From positions 121,991 to 185,990 of the forward strand of contig CAIVRH010000014.1 in NCBI GenBank assembly GCA_903908285.1: a DNA stretch of 64,000 bases, given 5' to 3'. The notes under the pieces were generated by a model, which worked only from the letters and a program-made list of their open reading frames with translations, ran no database searches and was not told the origin of the DNA. Below are positions 52,631-61,104 of this stretch, piece by piece; position 1 is the first letter of the stretch, and each line of letters opens with the position of its first letter. The DNA is from an uncultured candidate division Zixibacteria bacterium (lineage in GTDB: Bacteria > Zixibacteria > MSB-5A5 > SM1-73). The translations under genes were made by a program, and so were the position numbers.

Positions 52631-52704
52631 TAGGGACAACTCACGTGGTCAGACGACCACCCGTCTGGGTGGAACATCCCGCTAAAGGCGGGGAGTTGTC
52701 CCTA
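52631..52704. repeat. Cloverleaf-like inverted-repeat element between livM and livG
   Basis: Twelve-base perfect terminal arms (52631-52642 and 52693-52704) enclose three hairpins: GTGGTC-AGAC-GACCAC (52645-52660), CCACCC-GTCT-GGGTGG (52657-52672) and CCCGC-TAAAG-GCGGG (52678-52692). The first two share four bases, so only one can form at a time. It fills most of the gap between the two genes. Confidence 0.8.
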
Positions 52705-52709
52705 TAGTT

Positions 52710-53711
52710 TTAACCATCCATACCCTGCGCTTTCTTCCCAAACAGACTCTTGATTCTTTGCAAACTTAACTCTTGTACCCCGAAAATTCCCTGGGGACGG
52801 GTAAGCATGAGAATTATCAGTATTAGCGAATAAATCACCATCCGGTAATCTTTCACTACTCTTAAGAACTCCGGCAAAATGGTCAAAATAATCGCTGCCA
52901 AAATCGAGCCGGTGATGCTCCCCATTCCACCCAGCACCACCATTATGATAACCTCGATCGATCTCATGAAGGTAAAGCTGTTGGTATGCAGATACATCAG
53001 ATAGTGCCCGAAAAGTCCACCCGCAATCCCGGCAAAAAATGCACCGATGACGAATGCATATACTTTGTAATAGGTGGTGTTGATCCCCATCGCCTCCGCT
53101 GCCACCTCATCCTCCCGGACCGACAGGAACGCCCGGCCGTGCGTGGAGTGGATTAAATTCCGCACGACGATAATGGTCAGTATCATAAAGAATAAAACCC
53201 AGAACAAGTTAGTATAACCCGGTATGTCTGCAAAACCCCGGGCTCCGCCCACGGCATCTATATTTAAGATCATAACCCGGATGATCTCTCCGAACCCCAG
53301 AGTGGCGATAGCCAAGTAATCCCCTTTAAGCTTTAATGAAGGTATCCCCACCACCAAACCCGCCACTGCAGCCAGCATCCCGCCTAAGATTAAAGCTAAA
53401 ACGAAAATGATCGATTTAGCCAACCAGGGAAAAAATATAACCGAACTTAAACTCTGGATTAAATTCCTCCCGAAATAGTAAGTGAAGAAAGCGGAACTGT
53501 ATCCTCCGATGGCCATAAAACCCGCATGCCCGATGGAGAACTGTCCGGTGAATCCGTTTATCAAATTCAGGCTCACCGCCAGCATGATATTAATCCCGAT
53601 TAATATCAATATCTGCAAAAAGTATGGATTCATCCGGGAGGGGAGGTAATAATTCACCAGAAGCAGAAATCCTAAGGTCAAGATTATGAATATCGTTTTC
53701 TTGAATCTCAT
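52710..53711 (-). CDS. livM: Branched-chain amino-acid ABC transporter permease LivM
   Basis: A 333-residue inner-membrane permease with about nine or ten helices. Typical LivM blocks are 'LINGFTGQFSIGHAGFMAIGGY' read in parts, 'LKGDYLAIATLGFGEIIR' near residue 135, and the EAA-like loop 'DEVAAEAMGINTTYYKV' near 205, where the ATPase docks. 'VLGGMGSITGSILAAI' near 265 is also conserved. It forms a heterodimer with LivH. It starts at ATG 53711; about 300 bases of repeat DNA separate it from livH. Confidence 0.94.
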   Translation of the reverse strand: MRFKKTIFIILTLGFLLLVNYYLPSRMNPYFLQILILIGINIMLAVSLNLINGFTGQFSIGHAGFMAIGGYSSAFFTYYFGRNLIQSLSSVIFFPWLAKSIIFVLALILGGMLAAVAGLVVGIPSLKLKGDYLAIATLGFGEIIRVMILNIDAVGGARGFADIPGYTNLFWVLFFMILTIIVVRNLIHSTHGRAFLSVREDEVAAEAMGINTTYYKVYAFVIGAFFAGIAGGLFGHYLMYLHTNSFTFMRSIEVIIMVVLGGMGSITGSILAAIILTILPEFLRVVKDYRMVIYSLILIILMLTRPQGIFGVQELSLQRIKSLFGKKAQGMDG

Positions 53712-53789
53712 AAATTTAATTTCTTTTGTATCCGTTATTCTTCATTAGTCATCTGTTATTATGTTTTTGAACTCACCCCCTTGATCCCC

Positions 53790-54014
53790 CTCTCTTATCA
53801 GAGAGGGGGAGACTGAAGGGAATGCTTCTATTTTGCCGTTATATGGTTCGATAAACTCACCACAAATCCGTTATTCGTCATCAGTCATTCGTTATTTCTT
53901 TTGCTCTCTTATCAGAGAGGGGGAGACTGAAGGGAATGCTTCTATTTTGCCGTCATGGTTCGTTAAACTCACCACAAGTCCGGTGCCGTCATCAATCATT
54001 CGTCATTTCTTTTG
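53790..54014. repeat. Tandem duplication of about 113 bases between livH and livM
   Basis: Copy one (53790-53903) and copy two (53904-54014) share TCTCTTATCAGAGAGGGGG, then AGACTGAAGGGAATGCTTC, then a stretch ending in CATTCGT-ATTTCTTTTG, with a few substitutions and a two-base indel. The 34-base repeat found at 50891 is part of copy one (53863-53896). No gene is present in the gap 53712-54015. Confidence 0.8.
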
Positions 54015-54015
54015 T

Positions 54016-54918
54016 TTATACTTTCTCCCCCGTAAATGCACCCATCAGTCCTGATGGTTTAAATAAAAGTATAATGATCAGAATCGCGAAAGCGATAGCA
54101 TCTCTATAGGTGGAGGAGACGTATCCCACCACCATCACTTCGGCTATGCCCATAATCATTCCGCCCAACATGGCTCCGGGAATGTTGCCAATTCCGCCTA
54201 AAACCGCTGCCACAAAGGCTTTTATCCCGGGCATTATCCCCATCAAAGGTTCTATCTTGGGATTGGTTAAAGCCACCAGGACACCTGCTGCTGCTGCCAA
54301 TGCCGAACCGATCATAAAGGTGATGGAGATGATCCGGTCGACGGAGATTCCCATGAGGGATGCGGCATCCCGGTTGAAGGAGACCGCCCGCATGGCTTTG
54401 CCGGTTTTGGTTTTTTTGATAAAAAGCTGGAGTGATGCCATCAGGCACAAGGATACCACCAGAACGATTAATTGCTGATTGGTGAGGATTATCCCTCCGC
54501 TTGAGATCACGTCACTTTTAGTAATTATCTGGGGGAAAAATTTGGGATCGGCACCGAAGATCAATTGACCCGCATTCTCCAAAAACAAGGATATGCCGAT
54601 GGCGGTTATCAAAGCAGTCAATCGGGGAGCTTTTCTTAAGGGTTTATATGCTCCCCGCTCTATAATAAATCCCAGGAGCGCGCAAACCAGCATGGCGAAC
54701 AGGAATACCACCACCGCTCCAAAGAGGGTCGGCTCCTGTCCCAGATCCAGCCACCGGACCGCATAGAATCCGGCAAAAGCACCCACCATGTACACGTCCC
54801 CGTGGGCGAAATTGATCAGCCTCAACACCCCGTAGACCATGGTATAGCCCAAAGCGATCAGGGCGTAGATCGAGCCCCAGGCGATACCGTTGATTAGCTG
54901 TTGGAGGAATTCAGACAT
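54016..54918 (-). CDS. livH: Branched-chain amino-acid ABC transporter permease LivH
   Basis: A 300-residue permease with about eight helices. It begins 'LQQLINGIAWGSIYALIALG' and has 'MVYGVLRLINFAHGDVYMVG' near residue 28, both LivH hallmarks. The cytoplasmic loop 'TKTGKAMRAVSFNRDAASLMGI' near residue 175 is the ATPase contact, and 'IKAFVAAVLGGIGNIPGAMLGG' near 228 is conserved. It pairs with LivM. The next upstream gene on this strand is an S23-type insertion, not livK, which is unusual. Confidence 0.95.
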   Translation of the reverse strand: MSEFLQQLINGIAWGSIYALIALGYTMVYGVLRLINFAHGDVYMVGAFAGFYAVRWLDLGQEPTLFGAVVVFLFAMLVCALLGFIIERGAYKPLRKAPRLTALITAIGISLFLENAGQLIFGADPKFFPQIITKSDVISSGGIILTNQQLIVLVVSLCLMASLQLFIKKTKTGKAMRAVSFNRDAASLMGISVDRIISITFMIGSALAAAAGVLVALTNPKIEPLMGIMPGIKAFVAAVLGGIGNIPGAMLGGMIMGIAEVMVVGYVSSTYRDAIAFAILIIILLFKPSGLMGAFTGEKV

Positions 54919-55097
54919 TAATATAGTCCTGATGACGAATGACTGATAACGGATGAAGGATAAAACCTAAGGGAGTCACGATATTTGAAGGATGGTGGAT
55001 AACTTGTGATGGATGACGGATAAAGGCATTAGGAAAACAAATAGCTGACAAGAAAGAAATGGAAATCCGTTTTTTCATTTTGTAAACAGAATTGTTT

Positions 55098-55469
55098 TCA
55101 AAGGTTTTTCTTCTTCAAAAACGAAATAAGAGCGCCTATCTGTTTAGAAAGTGATTTAGTTCTTTCCAGTAATATCTCTGACTCGTTTTTATTCACATAT
55201 CCCAATTCGATACAGATGAGTATTTGACTTCTTACCTCAGACACAGATCCTTTAGCGATATATAAAAACCTGATAAATTCCTTTCTCGAACTCCTGTCAA
55301 AACCTTCTGCAATATTACTAGATATAGAAAGGGAAGCTGATCTGATTTGATTGGTTAGGCACCAGTCTTTTGCAAGCCTTCCTTCCTTAGTCAGCTTATA
55401 TATCCATACCGCCAAGTCTCTTGATTCCTTCCAAATTGGCAAATCCTCAAAATCTCTATATACAGGCAT
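55098..55469 (-). CDS. Four-helix-bundle protein (S23/23S rRNA intervening sequence family)
   Basis: A 123-residue helical protein. 'YRDFEDLPIWKESRDLAVWIY' at the start, 'SIASNIAEG'-like 'LSISSNIAEGFDRSSRKEFIRFLYIAKGS' in the middle and 'SEVRSQILICIELGY' identify the S23 family. These were first seen encoded in 23S rRNA intervening sequences but also occur as stand-alone genes in many genomes; their function is not known. No rRNA is present here. It lies between livK and livH, with 180 and 110 bases of repeat-like DNA on its two sides, so it looks inserted into the transporter operon. Confidence 0.88.
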   Translation of the reverse strand: MPVYRDFEDLPIWKESRDLAVWIYKLTKEGRLAKDWCLTNQIRSASLSISSNIAEGFDRSSRKEFIRFLYIAKGSVSEVRSQILICIELGYVNKNESEILLERTKSLSKQIGALISFLKKKNL

Positions 55470-55582
55470 CTTCTATCCGATATTTTTCATCAATCATTGA
55501 CCATTGATTTCTTCTTTTATCCATCTTTAATCATTGGATATGGATTCTATCCGTCATCAGTCATTCGTCATACGTCATATTT

Positions 55583-56797
55583 TCAAGGATTGATCGTCTC
55601 GACAAACATAACCTTCCCCCCCTCGATTTTGACGACCACCGCCGTCTTTTTAGCATTTCGATTCTCGTCAATGGTAATCATTCCGGTTACTCCGGGGAAA
55701 TCCTTGGTTTTTGCTAGGGCATCCCGGATCGGTTGACGGTTCCCGGGGGTATTGATTGCTTCCATCAAGTAAGAGGCTTTGGGATTCTCCTTATATGCTT
55801 TCTTTATATTCTGCTCCTGCAAGATTCCGGATCGTTTTATGGCATCGAAAGCGATCTTGGCGGCATCGTAGCCCAAGGGAGCCATGGCGTCGGGGGTTTC
55901 GTTATACCTGGTTTTATATTCGGTGATGAACTTTTGAATCTCCGGTCTGGGGTCCTCCGGAGTGTAGTGGTTGCTGTAATAGGTATTCTCCAGAGCTTTA
56001 CCGCCTATTTCCACCAGACGGGGTGAATCCCATCCGTCCCCACCGATCAAGGGAACTTTGATTCCCAAGTCCCTCGCTTGCCGTGCAATCAAGCCGATCT
56101 CGGTATAATAACCGGGGATGAAGATAACTTCCGGGTTTTTGGCTTTAAGGGAAGTCAATTGCGCCCTGAACTCTATATCCCCTTCGGCGTATGATTCTTC
56201 GGCTATCACCTGACCTCCTAAACCGGTGAAGGTTTCGGTAAAAAATTGAGCCAAGCCCACGCTGTAATCATTCTTAATATCTTTGAGAATTGCAGCCTTG
56301 CTCACCTTTAAGGTATTGCGGGCGAATTTGGCCATCACTTCCCCCTGAAAAGGATCGATGAAACAGACCCTAAAGATATAATCCCCCACCTGGGTTACCT
56401 TGGGATTGGTGGAGGCCGGGGTAATCAAAGGTATTTTCGCATCCTGACAAATCGGGGCGCCGGCCAAGGTGCGGGAGGATGCCACCTCTCCCAAAATCAT
56501 CAACACCTTGTCTTGATTGATCAGCTTCTTGACCGCGGTGGCAGCCTCTTCCGGTTTGGACTGGTCATCCTCCACCACGATCTTGAACCGCTTCCCCTCC
56601 ATTCCTCCGGTCTGATTCAGCTCATCCAAAGCCATCTCGATTCCTCTTTGGGTCGATTTCCCGAAAGTAGCGGTCACACCGGTCAAAGAGCCGAATTCAC
56701 CCAGTACTATCACATCCTCTTTCTGGGCACAGGAAAAAATGAACAGACATAAAATCACTCCCATAACTCCCCACCATAAACCGGAACTTCTTTTCAT
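55583..56797 (-). CDS. livK: Branched-chain amino-acid ABC transporter substrate-binding lipoprotein
   Basis: About 404 residues. The frame opens at 56905, but ATG 56797 has a perfect GGAGG ribosome site and starts a lipoprotein signal with lipobox 'FIFSC'. The mature protein is a periplasmic-binding type I fold: 'LGEFGSLTGVTATFGKSTQRG' near residue 37, 'DDQSKPEEAATAVKKLI' and 'PLITPASTNPKVTQ' near 135. It should bind leucine-type or other small amino acids, or amides. It heads the liv operon and is anchored to a membrane. Gene symbol is by operon position; the ligand is not proven. Confidence 0.9.
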   Translation of the reverse strand: MKRSSGLWWGVMGVILCLFIFSCAQKEDVIVLGEFGSLTGVTATFGKSTQRGIEMALDELNQTGGMEGKRFKIVVEDDQSKPEEAATAVKKLINQDKVLMILGEVASSRTLAGAPICQDAKIPLITPASTNPKVTQVGDYIFRVCFIDPFQGEVMAKFARNTLKVSKAAILKDIKNDYSVGLAQFFTETFTGLGGQVIAEESYAEGDIEFRAQLTSLKAKNPEVIFIPGYYTEIGLIARQARDLGIKVPLIGGDGWDSPRLVEIGGKALENTYYSNHYTPEDPRPEIQKFITEYKTRYNETPDAMAPLGYDAAKIAFDAIKRSGILQEQNIKKAYKENPKASYLMEAINTPGNRQPIRDALAKTKDFPGVTGMITIDENRNAKKTAVVVKIEGGKVMFVETINP

Positions 56798-56855
56798 CAA
56801 TATCCTCCTGCATTTACCAGCATCCAGGGGTGCAAAAACCACCGATTTTTCTAAG

Positions 56856-56884
56856 TAGATATATCCGCAGCCCGCATTTGTCAA
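56856..56884 (-). promoter_or_regulatory. Likely sigma-70 promoter of the liv operon
   Basis: On the minus strand TTGACA (56884-56879) and TATCTA (56861-56856) are 17 bases apart, about 60 bases before the livK start. The -35 box is perfect, the -10 box fair. Confidence 0.55.
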
Positions 56885-56952
56885 GCTCTTTTTGGGCTGA
56901 TGCACGCTGTTTGTTCGTTCACTACATCGTCAGCATACCTGAGACTGTCCGT

Positions 56953-58944
56953 TTACTTCACTTTCGTCGTCTCTTCTTCCTTCGAGGTTTTGGTCTCTAA
57001 TTTTTTGAGGATTTCCATTACGTCCTGAGTTCGACCGGGGTCTCCTTTCCACCAGCGAACAAAATTCTTTAAATTATCTATCGCCTCCTGTTTCCTGCTT
57101 AGTTGACGATAGATATTCCCCAGCTGCAAGTAGGCTAGCGCATCTTGAGGATCATATTCCAATGTCTTTTTGTATTCCTGGATGGACTGCTCCAGCATTC
57201 CTTTACCCAGGAAGACCCCGGCGAGAAGATAATGCACTTTCGGATCGTCCTCCCTGACTTGAAGCGATAGCTGGTAGTACTTTTGAGCCTGCTCCAAAAG
57301 CCCCTGATTAAAGTATTCTATTCCGATGTTATACCAAACGAAAGCGCTATCTGCACCATTTTGTATCGCCTTTTCATAGTATTCCAAAGCCAACCGGTGC
57401 TTTCCCTGATCCCCATATATTGATCCCAGATTGGTATATGCATTACCCAGACCGGGATTATACTCGATGGCTTTCTGGTATTCCTCTTCGGCTTTGGCAT
57501 TATCCCCTTTTTGGGAATATACCACCCCCAGGGTATAGTGTGCCTTTCCCGGGTTTGCCGAGGAATATCCGGGAATCGGTAAATTGACTAAAGTCAAAAT
57601 TGCAACAAAGATTATAAGATATTTCCCCAATTCAGAATACTTTCCCCGTTTTGCCGCCGAGACGAACCAGTTCAGTGCGTATGCCGCAAAAAGGATCAGC
57701 ACCGGAAGAATAGGAACCCGATACCGCTCCGTTACAAAAAAGAGAATTATGCTTAGCATATAAACAAACAGGAAGATTTCTAAAACCACCACATCCTTTT
57801 TATCTTTGTGCGCCAGCATGATCCCCACCAGAGCTAAGGCAGCAATCATTCCCAAGGGGAAATAAATCACAAACCTCCAGATTAAAGGCTTCAAAATAGG
57901 CGCACTTCTGGCAAAGAAATAAAAATCTTTATTATTGGACAATTCGTTTCCATTCCAGAAAAGCACCAGCTTCTTCAGCATCAATTTTAGGAATTTGAAA
58001 GGCTGGGTCCCTGCGAATTTCAAACCTTCCCGGTACCAGAACCGGGATACCTCCGAAGGTTTTAAAGTCTTGCCGGCAGATTTCTCCGCTATTCTTATGG
58101 CATCCTCATATGATCCCCACCAGGTGGCTCGGCCTCCCGGAAGAATGGCAGAAGCGCCGTCCGCTTGGGGATTATTCCCGATGTAGAAATTCATCCCCCC
58201 CTGCGAGGAGATAAGAACCAAATCATGGCCCTTGACATAATTTCTTAACGTTACCGGCAAGATCACAAGCATCGTTCCCAGAGCCAGACATCCTGCATAA
58301 ATCATGGCTTTACTGCCTAAAATCCTAAAAATTCCGATCCGGCCGTGACCGGTTGATCTTATCAATATCCAGAAGAAAAAGACCATCCCCACCAAAAGGA
58401 TATTGGGTCGGATCAGGGCGGATAAACCCAAAAGCATTCCGCCGAGAATCCATCTTCGATATGAAGGCTTCTCTCTTGCCCGGATAATAGCCAAAATCAC
58501 CAGCAAGCCCGAAAACACCTCCAGCACCGGTAGGAGAAGTTCCCCGTCAAAGAAGATCATGACCCCGTAAAGAGAAGCCATCACCCCGGCAATAGCCGCC
58601 ACTCTTCTATTGAAAACCTTCTGGCCCACCCAATAGACTAAGACGCAACTTAAAGACCCGATGAAGAATTGGATCAGCCGAACCGCCAAGAAGTTCCGGC
58701 CGAGCATCCGGTAAATCAGCGCCAGGAAATAAGGATAAAGCGGAGCACGAAAAAAAACTCCACCGTGAATTTCCTCTCCTTTTAAGATCATCTGAGCCCA
58801 CTGATCGTGATATTCAGCATCCATGGTGGGGGTATCGAAGAGCGGAGAACTCCTCATTTCAAACAGATAAATGCACCTGATGGCAAAAGCCAGAACGAAA
58901 ATCCCGATGATTATGGATATCTCTTTTGTGCCTGGTTTTCTCAT
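56953..58944 (-). CDS. Membrane glycosyltransferase (GT39/PMT-like) with C-terminal TPR repeats
   Basis: A 663-residue protein. Residues 1-455 hold about eleven membrane helices with the ArnT/PMT-type first loop 'PTMDAEYHDQWAQMI' (acidic residues near 42-46) and 'RAPLYPYFLALIYRMLG'. Such enzymes move a sugar from a polyprenyl phosphate donor to an acceptor on the periplasmic side. Residues 475-645 are about five tetratricopeptide repeats, for example 'AYTNLGSIYGDQGKHRLALE' and 'HYLLAGVFLGKGMLEQSIQE'. The fusion could couple glycosylation to a protein partner. It lies upstream of livK on the same strand, but livK has its own promoter. Acceptor unknown. Confidence 0.83.
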   Translation of the reverse strand: MRKPGTKEISIIIGIFVLAFAIRCIYLFEMRSSPLFDTPTMDAEYHDQWAQMILKGEEIHGGVFFRAPLYPYFLALIYRMLGRNFLAVRLIQFFIGSLSCVLVYWVGQKVFNRRVAAIAGVMASLYGVMIFFDGELLLPVLEVFSGLLVILAIIRAREKPSYRRWILGGMLLGLSALIRPNILLVGMVFFFWILIRSTGHGRIGIFRILGSKAMIYAGCLALGTMLVILPVTLRNYVKGHDLVLISSQGGMNFYIGNNPQADGASAILPGGRATWWGSYEDAIRIAEKSAGKTLKPSEVSRFWYREGLKFAGTQPFKFLKLMLKKLVLFWNGNELSNNKDFYFFARSAPILKPLIWRFVIYFPLGMIAALALVGIMLAHKDKKDVVVLEIFLFVYMLSIILFFVTERYRVPILPVLILFAAYALNWFVSAAKRGKYSELGKYLIIFVAILTLVNLPIPGYSSANPGKAHYTLGVVYSQKGDNAKAEEEYQKAIEYNPGLGNAYTNLGSIYGDQGKHRLALEYYEKAIQNGADSAFVWYNIGIEYFNQGLLEQAQKYYQLSLQVREDDPKVHYLLAGVFLGKGMLEQSIQEYKKTLEYDPQDALAYLQLGNIYRQLSRKQEAIDNLKNFVRWWKGDPGRTQDVMEILKKLETKTSKEEETTKVK

Positions 58945-59091
58945 AAATCCTCAATCTTCGATTTTTCAAGCTAATCACAAATCCTTTTAAAGTCAAGCAA
59001 TTACCAAGGGTCTTTCCCCGCATTACCTCACCGCCATTTAAGTTCCGAAGCTCTGTCGGAATTAGTTTCTCGGAGACCCTGCCGAAAATTC

Positions 59092-59120
59092 TTGACAGTC
59101 GTAAGAGGTTATCATAAATT
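59092..59120 (+). promoter_or_regulatory. Likely sigma-70 promoter of purF
   Basis: TTGACA at 59092-59097 and TAAATT at 59115-59120 are 17 bases apart, about 38 bases before ATG 59159. I see no purine riboswitch or PurR-like box in the short leader. Confidence 0.6.
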
Positions 59121-59158
59121 TGGTTTTTGTCGTATAAATAGGTTCAACCAGGAGCAAT

Positions 59159-60577
59159 ATGATAGAGAAGCTGATCCATGAAGAATGCGGAGTCTTTGGT
59201 ATCTTTGGGGCAAAGAAAGCAGCCGAGCTGACTTATCTCGGTCTTTACTCTTTGCAGCACAGAGGGCAGGAAGGAGCCGGGATAGTATCTTCCAACGGGG
59301 AAAAGTTTTATCAGCATAGGGGGTTGGGGGAGGTTAATGAAGTCTTCGCCAAAAAGGAAAACTTGAATGAGCTGAAAGGGGATTTGGCCATCGGGCATAA
59401 CCGTTACTCCACCACCGGCGCCTCATCCTCGGTGAACGTTCAACCCCTTTTAATCACCTACCGGAAAGGAAATTTAGCCTTGGCGCATAACGGCAACCTG
59501 ACCAATTCCTATAGCTTACGCTCAAAAATGGAGAAAACCGGCTCCATTTTTCAAACCTCCAGCGATAGTGAGATAATTCTACACCTGGTGGCTCGTTCCA
59601 AAAAAGAGACGGTGGAGGAGATGATCCAGGATGCACTGGGGAAGGTAAAAGGAGCATTCTCCGTGGTCTTCAATACCGGTGATTCCTTGATTGCCGCCAG
59701 AGATCCCAACGGATTTCGCCCACTGGCCCTGGGCAAAGTCAACAGCTCTTGGGTGGTGGCATCCGAAACCTGTGCTTTTGATATCATCGGAGCGAAATAC
59801 GAGCGGGATATCGAGCCGGGAGAGGTGGTGGTGATCAACCGTAAAGGAGTCAAATCCTATTCCCCTTTCAAACCGATAAAACACGCTTTTTGTATTTTTG
59901 AATTCATCTACTTTGCCCGCCCGGACAGCATGATCTACGGAGAAATGGTGGACAAAATCCGACGGAGACTGGGAAAACAGCTGGCCAAGGAAAAGCCGGC
60001 ACAAGCCGATATCGTGATCTCGGTCCCCGACTCATCCAATACCGCCACCTTGGGTTATTGCGAGGAATCCGGGATAAAGTATGAGGTGGGTTTGATCCGC
60101 AATCATTACATCGGCCGGACCTTCATCGAGCCGGAACAGACCATCCGGGATTTGGATGCCCGGATCAAGTTCAATCCGGTCAGAGGCGCGCTCAAGGACA
60201 AGCGGGTAGTGGTGGTGGACGATTCCATAGTCCGGGGCACTACCAGCAGGAAACTCATCAAGATGCTGAGAAATGCGGGGGCGAAAGAAGTGCATTTCCG
60301 GGTAAGCTCACCCCCCATCACCTCCCCCTGTTTTTACGGAATCGACATGCCCACCCGGGAGGAACTGATCGCCTCTTCCCAGACGGTGGAACAGATCAGA
60401 AAATTCCTGGATGTGGACAGTTTAGGCTATCTTTCGCTTAATGGAATGCTCTCACTGCACTCCCTGGAGGGGAAAGACTTCTGCGCGGCATGCTTCTCCG
60501 GAAAATATCCCACCAAGATAGAAAACAACTGCGGGAAGTTTGTGCTAGAAAGAAAATGCTGTGGACAATCCTATTGA
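59159..60577 (+). CDS. purF: Amidophosphoribosyltransferase
   Basis: A 472-residue enzyme for the first step of purine synthesis, moving glutamine nitrogen to PRPP. The short propeptide 'MIEKLIHEE' precedes catalytic Cys10 in 'CGVFGIFGAK'. The glutaminase domain has 'YLGLYSLQHRGQEGAGI' and 'IGHNRYSTTG'; the PRPP site is 'VVVVDDSIVRGTTSRKLI'. Cysteines near 'FCAACFSGKYP' and 'ERKCCGQSY' at the C-terminus suggest the iron-sulfur, Bacillus-type form. An AGGAG site precedes ATG 59159. It is a single gene here; other pur genes are not in the window. Confidence 0.97.
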   Translation: MIEKLIHEECGVFGIFGAKKAAELTYLGLYSLQHRGQEGAGIVSSNGEKFYQHRGLGEVNEVFAKKENLNELKGDLAIGHNRYSTTGASSSVNVQPLLITYRKGNLALAHNGNLTNSYSLRSKMEKTGSIFQTSSDSEIILHLVARSKKETVEEMIQDALGKVKGAFSVVFNTGDSLIAARDPNGFRPLALGKVNSSWVVASETCAFDIIGAKYERDIEPGEVVVINRKGVKSYSPFKPIKHAFCIFEFIYFARPDSMIYGEMVDKIRRRLGKQLAKEKPAQADIVISVPDSSNTATLGYCEESGIKYEVGLIRNHYIGRTFIEPEQTIRDLDARIKFNPVRGALKDKRVVVVDDSIVRGTTSRKLIKMLRNAGAKEVHFRVSSPPITSPCFYGIDMPTREELIASSQTVEQIRKFLDVDSLGYLSLNGMLSLHSLEGKDFCAACFSGKYPTKIENNCGKFVLERKCCGQSY

Positions 60578-60672
60578 CCGGGAGTAAAATTTAAGTTGTC
60601 GGTAATTGCTATTCACCAATTGAATCCTGCTTTTTATAATAAATATAATCTCATTAACTGAATCATAACCCT

Positions 60673-61104
60673 GTGGGTAGAATCCATTCCCTCTCTCAAA
60701 AAAGCGAAATCCGCCGTTTTGTCAAATTTTGCCTGGTGGGGGGATCCGGTGTTTTGGTCAACATGTTCTTTCTGTGGTTTTTCACCGAGAAAGCAAAATT
60801 CTATTATCTTCTCTCCAGCCTGATAGCCATCGAGATATCGGTTTTGAGTAACTATGTTCTGAACGACCTTTGGACCTGGCATGACCGGGGGAAAGAGGGA
60901 AAAACCGAGTATTTCAAACGAATGCTGCAGTACCATCTATCCAGCAGCGCTGCCATATTGGCTAATCTTTCCATCCTCTGGCTTTTGACCGAGCTGGCTC
61001 ATATCTATTACCTTATTTCTAATCTCTTTGGGATTCTGTGCGGAACGTTTTTAAATTATTTTCTTAACGACCGCTGGACCTTTAAACACAGAAGACAGGT
61101 GTGA
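60673..61104 (+). CDS. GtrA-family membrane protein
   Basis: A 143-residue protein with four membrane helices. 'FVKFCLVGGSGVLVNMFFLWF' and 'LSNYVLNDLWTWHDRGKEG' in the first half are matched by 'LFGILCGTFLNYFLNDRWTFKHR' in the second, the repeated N-x-x-W-T-F pattern of GtrA. Such proteins are thought to move polyprenyl-linked sugars across the inner membrane. The start is GTG 60673. It follows purF by 96 bases and precedes a GT87-like enzyme, so a shared role in lipid-linked sugar supply is likely. Confidence 0.87.
   Translation: MGRIHSLSQKSEIRRFVKFCLVGGSGVLVNMFFLWFFTEKAKFYYLLSSLIAIEISVLSNYVLNDLWTWHDRGKEGKTEYFKRMLQYHLSSSAAILANLSILWLLTELAHIYYLISNLFGILCGTFLNYFLNDRWTFKHRRQV

Noticed and set aside
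53790-54014. CRISPR array
   Set aside because: There are only two long, directly adjacent copies of about 113 bases with no spacers of regular size, so this is a tandem duplication.
55098-55469. S23-family gene as evidence of a nearby rRNA intervening sequence
   Set aside because: No rRNA sequence is present; stand-alone members of the family are common.
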